Part shown: piece by piece, positions 35,176-42,275 of the stretch | How positions within the stretch are numbered: the first letter of the stretch is position 1 | Layout: each line of letters opens with the position of its first letter | Assembly (NCBI RefSeq): GCF_013003915.1 | Contig: NZ_JABAIV010000001.1 | Coordinates: 434,001-498,000 of the forward strand | Direction: 5' to 3' | Source: Telluria aromaticivorans | GTDB lineage: Bacteria; Pseudomonadota; Gammaproteobacteria; Burkholderiales; Burkholderiaceae_D | DNA: 64,000 bases | Notes under the pieces: generated by a model | Databases searched by the model: none | Told to the model about the DNA's origin: nothing | Seen by the model: the letters and a program-made list of their open reading frames with translations, nothing else | Program-made: the position numbers and the translations under genes

Positions 35176-35576
35176 GTGCCCTCCTCGCGGTCGACCCAGC
35201 AGGCGTCGTTATCGGTCCAGCCTTCCGGTACGCCGGTGGTGGCGCGATTGCCGTTCTGGTCGATCGTATACACGAAGCCGGCGGCGCCGCCTTGGCCGGT
35301 GGCGGTCACCGTGTAGGCGCTGGCATTTCCGACGGTCAGCTCGAAGGCGAAGTGCTCGGAATCTTCCGGCACTGGCGCCGAGGCATAAGTACGGTTGTTC
35401 GACCAGTGCTGCTCCATCCCCGGCTGCAGCCCTGCCAGGCCGGTGAAGGCTTCGGTCAGGCGCGCCCGCTGCACGTAGCCGTTATAGGAAGGCAAGGCCA
35501 CGGCCGTCAGGATGCCGAGGATGACCACCGCAATCATGATTTCGATGAGGGAAAAACCGGCCTGGCGCTTGATCAT
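35163..35576 (-). CDS. pilE: Type IV pilin PilE-like (minor pilin/major-type fold)
   Basis: The 137-residue prepilin has signature KRQAGFSLIEIMIAVVILGI and a C-terminal pair of Cys (DNDACWVDREEGTC) forming the D-loop disulfide. It is first in the minor-pilin operon, whereas Pseudomonas places PilE last. Its size fits PilE, and the major pilin is probably elsewhere. The promoter region contains a 7-4-7 direct repeat (35664-35681). Confidence 0.9.
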   Translation of the reverse strand: MIKRQAGFSLIEIMIAVVILGILTAVALPSYNGYVQRARLTEAFTGLAGLQPGMEQHWSNNRTYASAPVPEDSEHFAFELTVGNASAYTVTATGQGGAAGFVYTIDQNGNRATTGVPEGWTDNDACWVDREEGTCTQ

Positions 35577-35663
35577 GAGTACTCTCCATGGGAACCGGCG
35601 GGCTGCCGGAATGTTTCCGTACGGAATGATAACCCATGAAGCTTGCATTTCCCTGAGGAAAAG

Positions 35664-35681
35664 CTGACAGTTTCCTGACAA
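35664..35681 (-). promoter_or_regulatory. 7-4-7 direct repeat upstream of pilE (PHO-box-like)
   Basis: The minus strand reads TTGTCAG, GAAA, CTGTCAG: two 7-bp half-sites spaced 11 bp apart, the spacing bound head-to-tail by OmpR/PhoB-type regulators. It lies 88 bp before the pilE start and 21 bp after the sensor kinase stop, so the OmpR-type regulator encoded just upstream is the leading candidate. Confidence 0.5.
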
Positions 35682-35701
35682 GTGCGCACAGGCGCTGCGG
35701 C

Positions 35702-37042
35702 TCACGCGGGCGGAAACTGCACCCTGAATGAAGCACCGCGTCCACCAGGTCCGTCATCGAGCGTAACCATGGCGCCGTGCGCGGAGGCGATATCCTGCAC
35801 GATCGCCAGCCCGAGCCCGCTTCCGCTGCTGTGCTCGTCCAGCCGGACGAAGCGCTGGAATACCCGCGCCCGCCGCTCGGGCGGTATACCGGGACCGGAA
35901 TCCTCGACCGCGAACAGGGTGCCGTCTGGCGTCGCGCGGGAATGCACCGTGACGGTGCCACGTTCCGGCGTATAGCGCAGCGCATTGTCGACCAAATTGT
36001 CGACCAGGTCGCGCAGCAGGTAGCGGTCGCCGCGGACCTGGGCCGGGCCGAGTTCGAACCCGAGGTCGATCTGCTTGCGCGCTGCCTGCTCGACGAAAGG
36101 CTGGACCGCTTCGGCCACCAGGCTGGACAGGTCGAGAGGCGCGAGTTGCGCCCGCTCGAAGCGGTCCGGGCCGGCGCGTTCGAGCGACAGCAGCTGGTTG
36201 GCCTGGCGAATCATGCGCTCGTTGGCGCGCAGCAGCAGGTCGACCGTATGGCCAGTATCCGGATCGTCCCGGTGGCGCGCCGCCAGCCACTCGAGCTGCA
36301 GCCGCAGGCCGGCCAGGGGCGTGCGCAACTGGTGCGCGACGTTGGCGCGGAAATCGTCCTGGGCCCGGGAGCCGGCGCCGATCCGGTCGAGCAGCGCATT
36401 GAAGGCCGTGACCAGCGGCGCGAGCTCGCGCGGCATGCCGGATTCGCTCAGCGGGGCCAGGTCGGCGCTGCCGCGCGCATCCAGCCTGGCGCGCAGCCGT
36501 GCCAGCGGCGCCAGCCCGTTGCCGACCGAAAACCAGACCAGCCCGACGAGCGCCAGGCAGAACAGCAGTTCAAGCAGCACCAGCGAGCGCACCATGGCCG
36601 ACCGTACCTGCTGGCGCTGGAGCAGCGTGCGCGCCACGGCGACCTCGACCGGGCCAGCGGGCGTCGCGACCATGACGCTGGCGGTGCGCACCGGGTGGCC
36701 GTGCATGCTGGCGTCGCGCAGCGGTCCGCTGCCGGCGCGAGCCGGGAACCCCGGGTCGCCCGCCAGCACCCGGCCATTGTGGTCGCGCACCACGAACCAG
36801 CTGGCGTCCGGCGCCCCGGCCCCCAGCACCCGCGCAGCCGCTTCCGGCACCGCGAACTGGGCCTGGCCGCCGTCGACGCGAAAGCGCGTGGCCATCCCGG
36901 TAGCGGCATCGAGCAGGCCCTGGTCGAAGGCCAGCTGGGCCGGCGCCCAGGCGAGCAGGTAGCTCAGCGTGGCGGCCACCAGGTTGAACACGAGGAGGGG
37001 CGGCACCAGCCATTTGAGCATGCGCACGCGGATGCTGGTCAT
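35702..37042 (-). CDS. Two-component sensor histidine kinase
   Basis: The 446-residue kinase has a membrane segment near the N-terminus (WLVPPLLVFNLVAATLSYLLA), a ~120-residue periplasmic sensor and a second membrane segment (VLLELLFCLALVGLVWF). It then has a HAMP-like linker, HisKA with phosphoacceptor His in FRANVAHQLRTPL (about residue 240), and HATPase with DNLVDNALRYTP, EDSGPGIPP and GSGLGLAIV. This is the TctE/QseC-type layout. It follows its response regulator by 25 bp and precedes the minor-pilin operon by 126 bp, so pilus control is likely. Start ATG at 37042; a GTG 5 codons earlier is possible. Confidence 0.92.
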   Translation of the reverse strand: MTSIRVRMLKWLVPPLLVFNLVAATLSYLLAWAPAQLAFDQGLLDAATGMATRFRVDGGQAQFAVPEAAARVLGAGAPDASWFVVRDHNGRVLAGDPGFPARAGSGPLRDASMHGHPVRTASVMVATPAGPVEVAVARTLLQRQQVRSAMVRSLVLLELLFCLALVGLVWFSVGNGLAPLARLRARLDARGSADLAPLSESGMPRELAPLVTAFNALLDRIGAGSRAQDDFRANVAHQLRTPLAGLRLQLEWLAARHRDDPDTGHTVDLLLRANERMIRQANQLLSLERAGPDRFERAQLAPLDLSSLVAEAVQPFVEQAARKQIDLGFELGPAQVRGDRYLLRDLVDNLVDNALRYTPERGTVTVHSRATPDGTLFAVEDSGPGIPPERRARVFQRFVRLDEHSSGSGLGLAIVQDIASAHGAMVTLDDGPGGRGASFRVQFPPA

Positions 37043-37067
37043 CGGTATTGCGCTCACAGCCAGGCGA

Positions 37068-37748
37068 TCACGCCGCTTCCAGCAGGTAGCCGAAGCCGCG
37101 GATGGTGCGGATCGCCACGCCGGCGCCGTCGAGCTTGAGGCGCAGGCGCGACACATAGACCTCGACCGCGTTCAGGGTCAGGTCATCGCCCCAGGGCGCA
37201 ATGGTGTCGATGATCTGCTGTTTGGAGACGACCCGCCCGGCCTGCAGCAACAGGTATTCGAGCACGGCCCACTCGCGCGCCGACAGCTCGAGGGCGCGTT
37301 CTCCCACGCGCACGCGGCGGGTTGCACTGTCGAGTGTCAGGGCCCCCAGACGGAGCTGGGCAGGTGGTGGGGCGTGGCGCCGGGCCAGCGCGCGGATGCG
37401 TGCGACCAGTTCGGCGGTAGCGAAAGGCTTCACCAGGTAATCGTCGGCCCCGAGCTCGAGGCCGCGCACCCGGTCTTCCACCGCGTCACGCGCGGTCAGC
37501 AGCAGCACCGGGGTGGCGCTGCCGCGTGCCCGCAGCCGCCGCACCACTTCAAAACCGTCGATGCCGGGCAGGCCGATGTCGAGCACGACTACTGCGATGC
37601 CCCCGGCGGCAGGGCTGCCCTGAAGGCGGGCGTCCGCAGCCAAGCCATCGCGCACCAGTTCCACCTGCATGTCCTGGGCTCCCAGCGCACGCAGCAGCCC
37701 GTCGGCAAGCACGGCGTCGTCTTCGACCAGCAGCAAAGGCAGGGGCAT
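37068..37748 (-). CDS. OmpR-family response regulator
   Basis: The 226-residue regulator has a receiver domain (phosphoacceptor Asp57 in VVVLDIGLPGIDG, acidic pair ED10-11, Lys in YLVKPF). Its winged-helix DNA-binding domain (about 128-226) ends with RTIRGFGYLLEA. It is cognate to the adjacent kinase. The ATG at 37748 is chosen because the receiver begins with PLPLLLVEDD; a longer frame lacks a ribosome site. Confidence 0.92.
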   Translation of the reverse strand: MPLPLLLVEDDAVLADGLLRALGAQDMQVELVRDGLAADARLQGSPAAGGIAVVVLDIGLPGIDGFEVVRRLRARGSATPVLLLTARDAVEDRVRGLELGADDYLVKPFATAELVARIRALARRHAPPPAQLRLGALTLDSATRRVRVGERALELSAREWAVLEYLLLQAGRVVSKQQIIDTIAPWGDDLTLNAVEVYVSRLRLKLDGAGVAIRTIRGFGYLLEAA

Positions 37749-38005
37749 CGCGGTATCAAGGGTGAAAAAAGACACGCCTATTATGCGGGATTTCGTTGCC
37801 ACAGCCAAAAAAACCCCTCTAAAACCGGGATTTGTCCAGTAGGACTGGACTGACACTAGGGGATGCGCCAAGCCTACACGGGTGCGACTGCTAATCTTAT
37901 GTTCGGCAACAGACTATAGCTTTAATGTTCACACATCGCGATGAGGCAACGAACAGGAGCCTCACCAGTCGCCCCCGATGCATGTTAGAGATAAGAGGAC
38001 AACAA
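37749..38005. other. Divergent regulatory region between the OmpR-type regulator and the Crp-type gene
   Basis: 257 bp without a gene. It contains a perfect inverted repeat, TCCAGT-AGG-ACTGGA (about 37834-37848), which may be an operator for one of the two flanking regulators, and an AT-rich stretch GACTATAGCTTTAATG (about 37912-37927) that could hold the Crp-type gene promoter. Confidence 0.4.
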
Positions 38006-38806
38006 ATGAACAACACTCAATTTGGCGGTATGCAAAAAGCCCAAAACAAGATTCCAGCCACGAGTGAAGCGATGAAATCCACATCCCGCCCTGTTGTCTC
38101 CTATAGCGGCACCCAGCAGAACGAACTGCTCGGCGCCCTGCCCCGCCCAGATCTGGAAAGCCTGTTCGAACAACTGGAATTGGTCCCCCTGCCATTCGGC
38201 AAAGAGCTGTTCGAGTATGGAAGCAAACTTGAATACGTGTATTTCCCGACCACCGCAATCGTGTCGCTGCTGTACGTGATGGAAGACGGCGCTACTACCG
38301 AAATCGCCGTTGTCGGCCATGAAGGCGCAGTCGGCGTGTCGCTGTTCATGGGTGAGCGCGCTACCTGCAGCGCCGTGGTGCAAAGCGCCGGCTACGGCTA
38401 CCGCCTCAAGGCCCAGTTCCTGCGTGACGCCTTCAACCGCGGCGGCGCCCTGCCGCAACTGCTGATGCGCTACACCAACGCCCTGTTCGCCCAGATGGCC
38501 CAGAACGCCGTCGGCGGCCGCCACAGCTCGATCGAACAGAAGCTGTGCCGCTGGCTGCTCGACCGCCTGGACCGCTCGGCCAGCAACGAACTGAAAGTGA
38601 CCCAGGAACTCATCTCGATCATGCTGGGCGTGCGCCGCGAGAGCATTACCGCTGCGGCCGGCAAGCTGCAGGATGAAGGCCTGATCCAGTACCGCCGCGG
38701 CAACATTACCGTGCTGGACCGTGCTGGCCTGGAAGACTATGCCGGCGAATGCTACAAGGTCGCCAAGTCGGAATACGACCGCCTGCTGCTGGACGTGGCG
38801 CGTTAA
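38006..38806 (+). CDS. Crp/Fnr-type transcriptional regulator
   Basis: The 266-residue product has a cyclic-nucleotide-binding-like jelly roll (about 40-165; core FEYGSKLEYVYFPTTAIVSLLYVME and IAVVGHEGAVGVSLFMG). A C-terminal Crp-type winged helix follows (about 170-250; recognition part LGVRRESITAAAGKLQDEG). The cNMP-contact Arg-Ser pair of E. coli Crp is not obvious, nor are FNR cysteines, so the ligand is unknown. The ATG at 38006 has an AGAGGA site. Its stop TAA overlaps the convergent kinase stop. Confidence 0.88.
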   Translation: MNNTQFGGMQKAQNKIPATSEAMKSTSRPVVSYSGTQQNELLGALPRPDLESLFEQLELVPLPFGKELFEYGSKLEYVYFPTTAIVSLLYVMEDGATTEIAVVGHEGAVGVSLFMGERATCSAVVQSAGYGYRLKAQFLRDAFNRGGALPQLLMRYTNALFAQMAQNAVGGRHSSIEQKLCRWLLDRLDRSASNELKVTQELISIMLGVRRESITAAAGKLQDEGLIQYRRGNITVLDRAGLEDYAGECYKVAKSEYDRLLLDVAR

Positions 38807-40377
38807 GAACTGACCGGCGTCCCACTGGACGCTGTGCCTGAAGGGGTCTCCGGCAATGCCGCAGGCCCCTTTTCATTTGCCGGGTCCAGCATCAAAGGCG
38901 CGGACCCAACGGCGATTGACCCGCCCATTGCGGTATTCATCGCACTGGAAATGGCCGAGCCCAGCGCCGCGCCTTGCGGCGACGCCTCGCCACCCGGGGC
39001 CGTAGCCGGCAGCCAGGCGCGGACGCAGGTGCCCACACCATTGACGCCCCGCCCGACCTGAAGGGTGCCACCGAGCAGCAAGGCGCGCTCGCGCATGCCC
39101 AGCAAGCCGTGCGATTTCGAGCGCGCCATGGCATCGGCCGGGATGCCGATGCCGTCGTCCGTGATCTCCAGGTCCCAGCCGCCGGGTTCCTCGGTCAGGT
39201 TGACGATGACGGTATGGGCCTGGGCATACTTGGCGATATTGTTCAGGGCTTCCTGGGTGATGCGGAACAGCGCAATGGCCTGCATCGGGCCGGCGGCATC
39301 GGCCCGCGGGTCGATCAGGGCGTCGCAGTCGAGGGCGGTCACGCGGGCGTAATCGGCGCAATAGCTTTGCAGGGCGGCCGACAGGCCCATGTTGTCGAGC
39401 AGGCTGGGGCGCAGGTTTTCGATGATGCGGCGCTTGAGCTGCACGGTGTCGACCAAGGTCTTGCGTGCGCGCCCGAGTTTGGCGGCGAGTTCCGGATGGG
39501 TGCCGCGCAACTGCTCTGCCACCGTGGCCAGGTCCATGCCGATTGCGGTCAGGTTGGCGCCCATCTCGTCATGCAGTTCGCGCGCCAGGCGCGATTTTTC
39601 TTCTTCCTGCACCCGGATCAGGTGGCGCGACAGCACCGAGAGCTGCTCGGTGCGCTCGGCAACAGTATGCTCGAGGGTGTCGTTGGTCTGCTGCAGCGCG
39701 CGCTCGGCCGACAGGCGCAAGCCGAAACTGCGCTGCACCAGGCTGTGGAACAGCAGGATCACGAGGATCGCCAGCGCATTGATGCCGGCGCCGAGCAGGA
39801 CGGTCCAGCGCGACTGCTTGTAGAATTCGGCGGTACTGGCCGCCAGCAATTCGTTCTGCTCGCGCGTCATGATCACGACCTGCAGCCGGATCTCGTCCAT
39901 TTGGCCGCGCTCGTCCGCCGCGGCCGAGATCGCGACGATATCGACCAGGCCGCCCTGACGATAAACTTCGAGCGACTGGTGCATGAGGGCGAGCTTGCGC
40001 TGCACGAGCGTGCGCAACTGCACCAGGTTTTTCGTTTGCGACGGATTGTCGGCAAGCAGGACGCCAAGGGCGCGTAACTGGCTGTCGAGTTGCTGCGGCG
40101 CCGCATGCAGGGCGTTGAGGTTGACTTCTGCGCCCGACAGGAAATAACCACGCAGGCCGCTTTCAGCGTCGGTGACCAGCAGGTTCAGGTATTGGAGCTC
40201 GTCGGAGACGCGCGCGGTCTGGGCCTGCAGGCCATTCGCAGAGCGCAAATCATCGAGGTTACGCACCAGGAAGACCGCATTGATGACCAGGATCACCACA
40301 CAGGCCACGCACAACAGGGTCTTGGAGAGCGGCAGGCCCTGGGTGGGTTTGCCGTCATGGGCGGTGGAAAAGTACAT
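38803..40377 (-). CDS. CHASE3-type sensor histidine kinase (NarL-system class)
   Basis: The 524-residue kinase has a first membrane segment (TLLCVACVVILVINAVFLV), a CHASE3-like periplasmic helical sensor (about 45-190) and a second membrane segment (LLGAGINALAILVILLF). A coiled coil leads to HisKA_3 with His in SRLARELHDEMGANL, and HATPase with NIAKYAQAH and DDGIGIP. A Pro/Ala/Ser-rich C-terminal tail of ~75 residues follows. ATG 40377 is preferred to an upstream one because of its AAAGGAAG site. It is ~155 bp downstream of a NarL-type regulator on the same strand. Confidence 0.9.
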   Translation of the reverse strand: MYFSTAHDGKPTQGLPLSKTLLCVACVVILVINAVFLVRNLDDLRSANGLQAQTARVSDELQYLNLLVTDAESGLRGYFLSGAEVNLNALHAAPQQLDSQLRALGVLLADNPSQTKNLVQLRTLVQRKLALMHQSLEVYRQGGLVDIVAISAAADERGQMDEIRLQVVIMTREQNELLAASTAEFYKQSRWTVLLGAGINALAILVILLFHSLVQRSFGLRLSAERALQQTNDTLEHTVAERTEQLSVLSRHLIRVQEEEKSRLARELHDEMGANLTAIGMDLATVAEQLRGTHPELAAKLGRARKTLVDTVQLKRRIIENLRPSLLDNMGLSAALQSYCADYARVTALDCDALIDPRADAAGPMQAIALFRITQEALNNIAKYAQAHTVIVNLTEEPGGWDLEITDDGIGIPADAMARSKSHGLLGMRERALLLGGTLQVGRGVNGVGTCVRAWLPATAPGGEASPQGAALGSAISSAMNTAMGGSIAVGSAPLMLDPANEKGPAALPETPSGTASSGTPVSS

Positions 40378-40499
40378 GAGCTTCCTTTCGCGCAACTTGT
40401 TCCGTCCGGCACGATTATAGTCGGGCGGACGAATTGTTGCAGAGCAAAACGGATGCGATGCGAAGAAGCGTTGCGCAAGGACTATTGCCCTTGCAGAAA

Positions 40500-40525
40500 T
40501 GAAAACGCGCCCTTGTGGGGCGCGC
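40500..40525 (-). terminator. Intrinsic terminator after the NarL-type regulator
   Basis: On the minus strand CGCGCCC pairs with GGGCGCG, followed by TTTTCATTT. It lies 8 bp after the regulator stop and before the kinase start, so the two genes are partly uncoupled. Confidence 0.75.
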
Positions 40526-40532
40526 TGGCAAC

Positions 40533-41165
40533 TCAGTCGAGCAGGTTGTTCTTCATGGCGTAATAGGTCAGGTCGCTATTCGACTGCAGCCCCATTTTCT
40601 CCATGATACGGGTACGGTAGGTGGACACGGTCTTGATCGACAGCGACAGCGCATTGCCGATGTCCGATACCGTTGCGCCCTTTGCCAGGCGCAGGAAAAC
40701 CTGGAATTCGCGGTCCGACAGTTCGGTGTGCAGCGCCGTGTTCGGATCGCGGTCGAAGCTCTGCGCGAGCAGTTCGCCCACGGTCGAGCTCACGTAACGG
40801 CGGCCCTGGTACACGGTGCGCACGGCCGTCTTGAGCTCGTCGGCTTCGCATTCCTTGTTCAGGTAGCCGTTGGCGCCCATCTTGAACAGGTTCAGCGCGT
40901 ATTGCTGGGCCGGATAACCCGACAGGATCAGCACCGGCAGGTTCGGCTGGCCCTGGCGGATGGTGCGCAGGATATCGATGCCGCTCTGGTCGGGCATGGC
41001 GATGTCGAGCAAGAGCACGTCGCAAATCTCGCGGCGTGCGATGTCGAGGGCTTCACGCCCGGTAGCGCCTTCGGCAACGACTTCGAAATCGCCCGACGAC
41101 GAAAAAATCTGTTTGAAACCTGCTCGAACTATCTGGTGATCGTCACAAATGGCAACGCGTATCAT
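40533..41165 (-). CDS. NarL/FixJ-family response regulator
   Basis: The 210-residue regulator has a receiver domain with phosphoacceptor Asp54 (LLLDIAMPDQ) and acidic pair DD8-9, and a C-terminal LuxR-type helix-turn-helix (about 145-205; LSDREFQVFLRLAKGATVSDIG and STYRTRIMEKM). Excellent ribosome site AAGGGAAG. It is the presumed partner of the CHASE3 kinase. Confidence 0.93.
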   Translation of the reverse strand: MIRVAICDDHQIVRAGFKQIFSSSGDFEVVAEGATGREALDIARREICDVLLLDIAMPDQSGIDILRTIRQGQPNLPVLILSGYPAQQYALNLFKMGANGYLNKECEADELKTAVRTVYQGRRYVSSTVGELLAQSFDRDPNTALHTELSDREFQVFLRLAKGATVSDIGNALSLSIKTVSTYRTRIMEKMGLQSNSDLTYYAMKNNLLD

Positions 41166-41310
41166 TGTCTTCCCTTAAATTTTCCCTGTTCAGGAAAGTG
41201 CCAGGTCCGTCTCCACGCCCCGGCTTGCATACACTCAATTCGGCATGCTCGCAGGTGACATTCTAACACTCCGGCGCTGAGCATCAAGACCGCATGCATC
41301 TGCTGAGTTA

Positions 41311-41335
41311 CGAAAAATGCATGGCGCATGGCGCC
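41311..41335 (-). terminator. Weak candidate terminator of the translation/ihfA/merR operon
   Basis: GGCGC-CAT-GCGCC on the minus strand is followed six bases later by TTTTT. It is short-stemmed, about 60 bp past the merR stop. Confidence 0.3.
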
Positions 41336-41397
41336 TCGTGCCCGCGACGGGATGTTGGACGCTGCGGCGCCCCCGCCCGCGGCACTTTGCAGGTGGA

Positions 41398-41802
41398 TTA
41401 CGTGACGCTGCTGCCGTGCCTGAGGACGGCAAGGATTTCCAGCAGCTCGGCGCGCACCCCATCGATATCGATGGCCGGCACGCTTGGCGCCGGCTCGAGC
41501 TCGGCTGCCATGGCCAGGTCGTGGTTGCGGCCGTCAAGGCGGTTACGGGCGCCGCTGATGGTGAAGCCCTGCTCGTACAGCAATTCGCGGATGCGCCGGA
41601 TCAGCAGCACTTCGTGGTGCTGGTAATAGCGGCGGTTGCCCCGGCGTTTGACCGGCTTGAGCTGGGTGAATTCCTGCTCCCAGTAGCGCAGCACGTGGGG
41701 TTTGACCCCGCACAGGTCGCTGACTTCGCCGATCGTGAAATAACGCTTGGCCGGGATCGGCGGCAGCGCGGCCAGTTCGGTTTTATTGGGGCGTTCGCTC
41801 AT
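41398..41802 (-). CDS. MerR-family transcriptional regulator
   Basis: The 134-residue protein has an N-terminal MerR winged helix (RYFTIGEVSDLCGVKPHVLR, YWEQEFTQLKPVKR, NRRYYQHHEVLLIRRIRELL). The usual long dimerisation coil follows, but the C-terminal effector domain is short and has no metal-binding Cys cluster. This protein class sits directly after ihfA in many beta- and gammaproteobacteria, as here with a 7-bp gap. Target unknown. The ATG at 41802 is chosen over a TTG one codon upstream. Confidence 0.9.
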   Translation of the reverse strand: MSERPNKTELAALPPIPAKRYFTIGEVSDLCGVKPHVLRYWEQEFTQLKPVKRRGNRRYYQHHEVLLIRRIRELLYEQGFTISGARNRLDGRNHDLAMAAELEPAPSVPAIDIDGVRAELLEILAVLRHGSSVT

Positions 41803-41809
41803 CAATCAC

Positions 41810-42208
41810 TCAGGCAGCACGCGCCAGCGAACTGCTAGCGGGACTGGTCTCCTCGACCATTCCCTTGAGTTTCTGGCTGGCGTGGAAAGTCACGACGCGG
41901 CGCGCCGTGATTGGAATTTCTTCCCCGGTTTTTGGATTGCGGCCCGGCCGCTGCGGCTTGTCGCGCAGCTGGAAATTGCCGAAGCCGGACAGCTTGACTG
42001 CCTCGCCGCGCTCGAGCGCATTGCGGATTTCGTCAAAGAAGGTCTCGACCATGTCCTTGGCCTCGCGCTTGTTCAGGCCGACCTGCTCGAAGAGCAGTTC
42101 GGCCAGCTCGGCCTTGGTCAGGGTCGGCAGGCCCTTCTCTGCTTCAGCCCGCACGCGCGCTACATGCATCGCGCGATGCAGATCGGCCGCCAGTGCTTCC
42201 TGGAACAC
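41810..42208 (-). CDS. ihfA: Integration host factor alpha subunit, start uncertain
   Basis: The DNA-bending nucleoid protein has core [37 protein letters not shown] and [20 protein letters not shown] with the family's Pro at the bend. The ~30-residue N-terminal extension (from FQEALAADL) is typical for these bacteria. The listed GTG at 42208 has no ribosome site. In frame upstream there is no ATG before a stop, but an ATT at 42235 sits 7 bp after GGTAGGG. An internal ATG at 42169 is also possible. It lies 40-70 bp after pheT and is co-transcribed with merR. Confidence 0.93.
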   Translation of the reverse strand: MFQEALAADLHRAMHVARVRAEAEKGLPTLTKAELAELLFEQVGLNKREAKDMVETFFDEIRNALERGEAVKLSGFGNFQLRDKPQRPGRNPKTGEEIPITARRVVTFHASQKLKGMVEETSPASSSLARAA

Positions 42209-42275
42209 GGCCGAGTCAACGTCGTTGTTGTTAATTTTGAAGCCCTACCTTCAGTGAAAGCAATGTTTTGGAAGA

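Noticed and set aside
41166..41397. tRNA-Pro expected after merR in some relatives
   Set aside because: No cloverleaf could be folded in this stretch.
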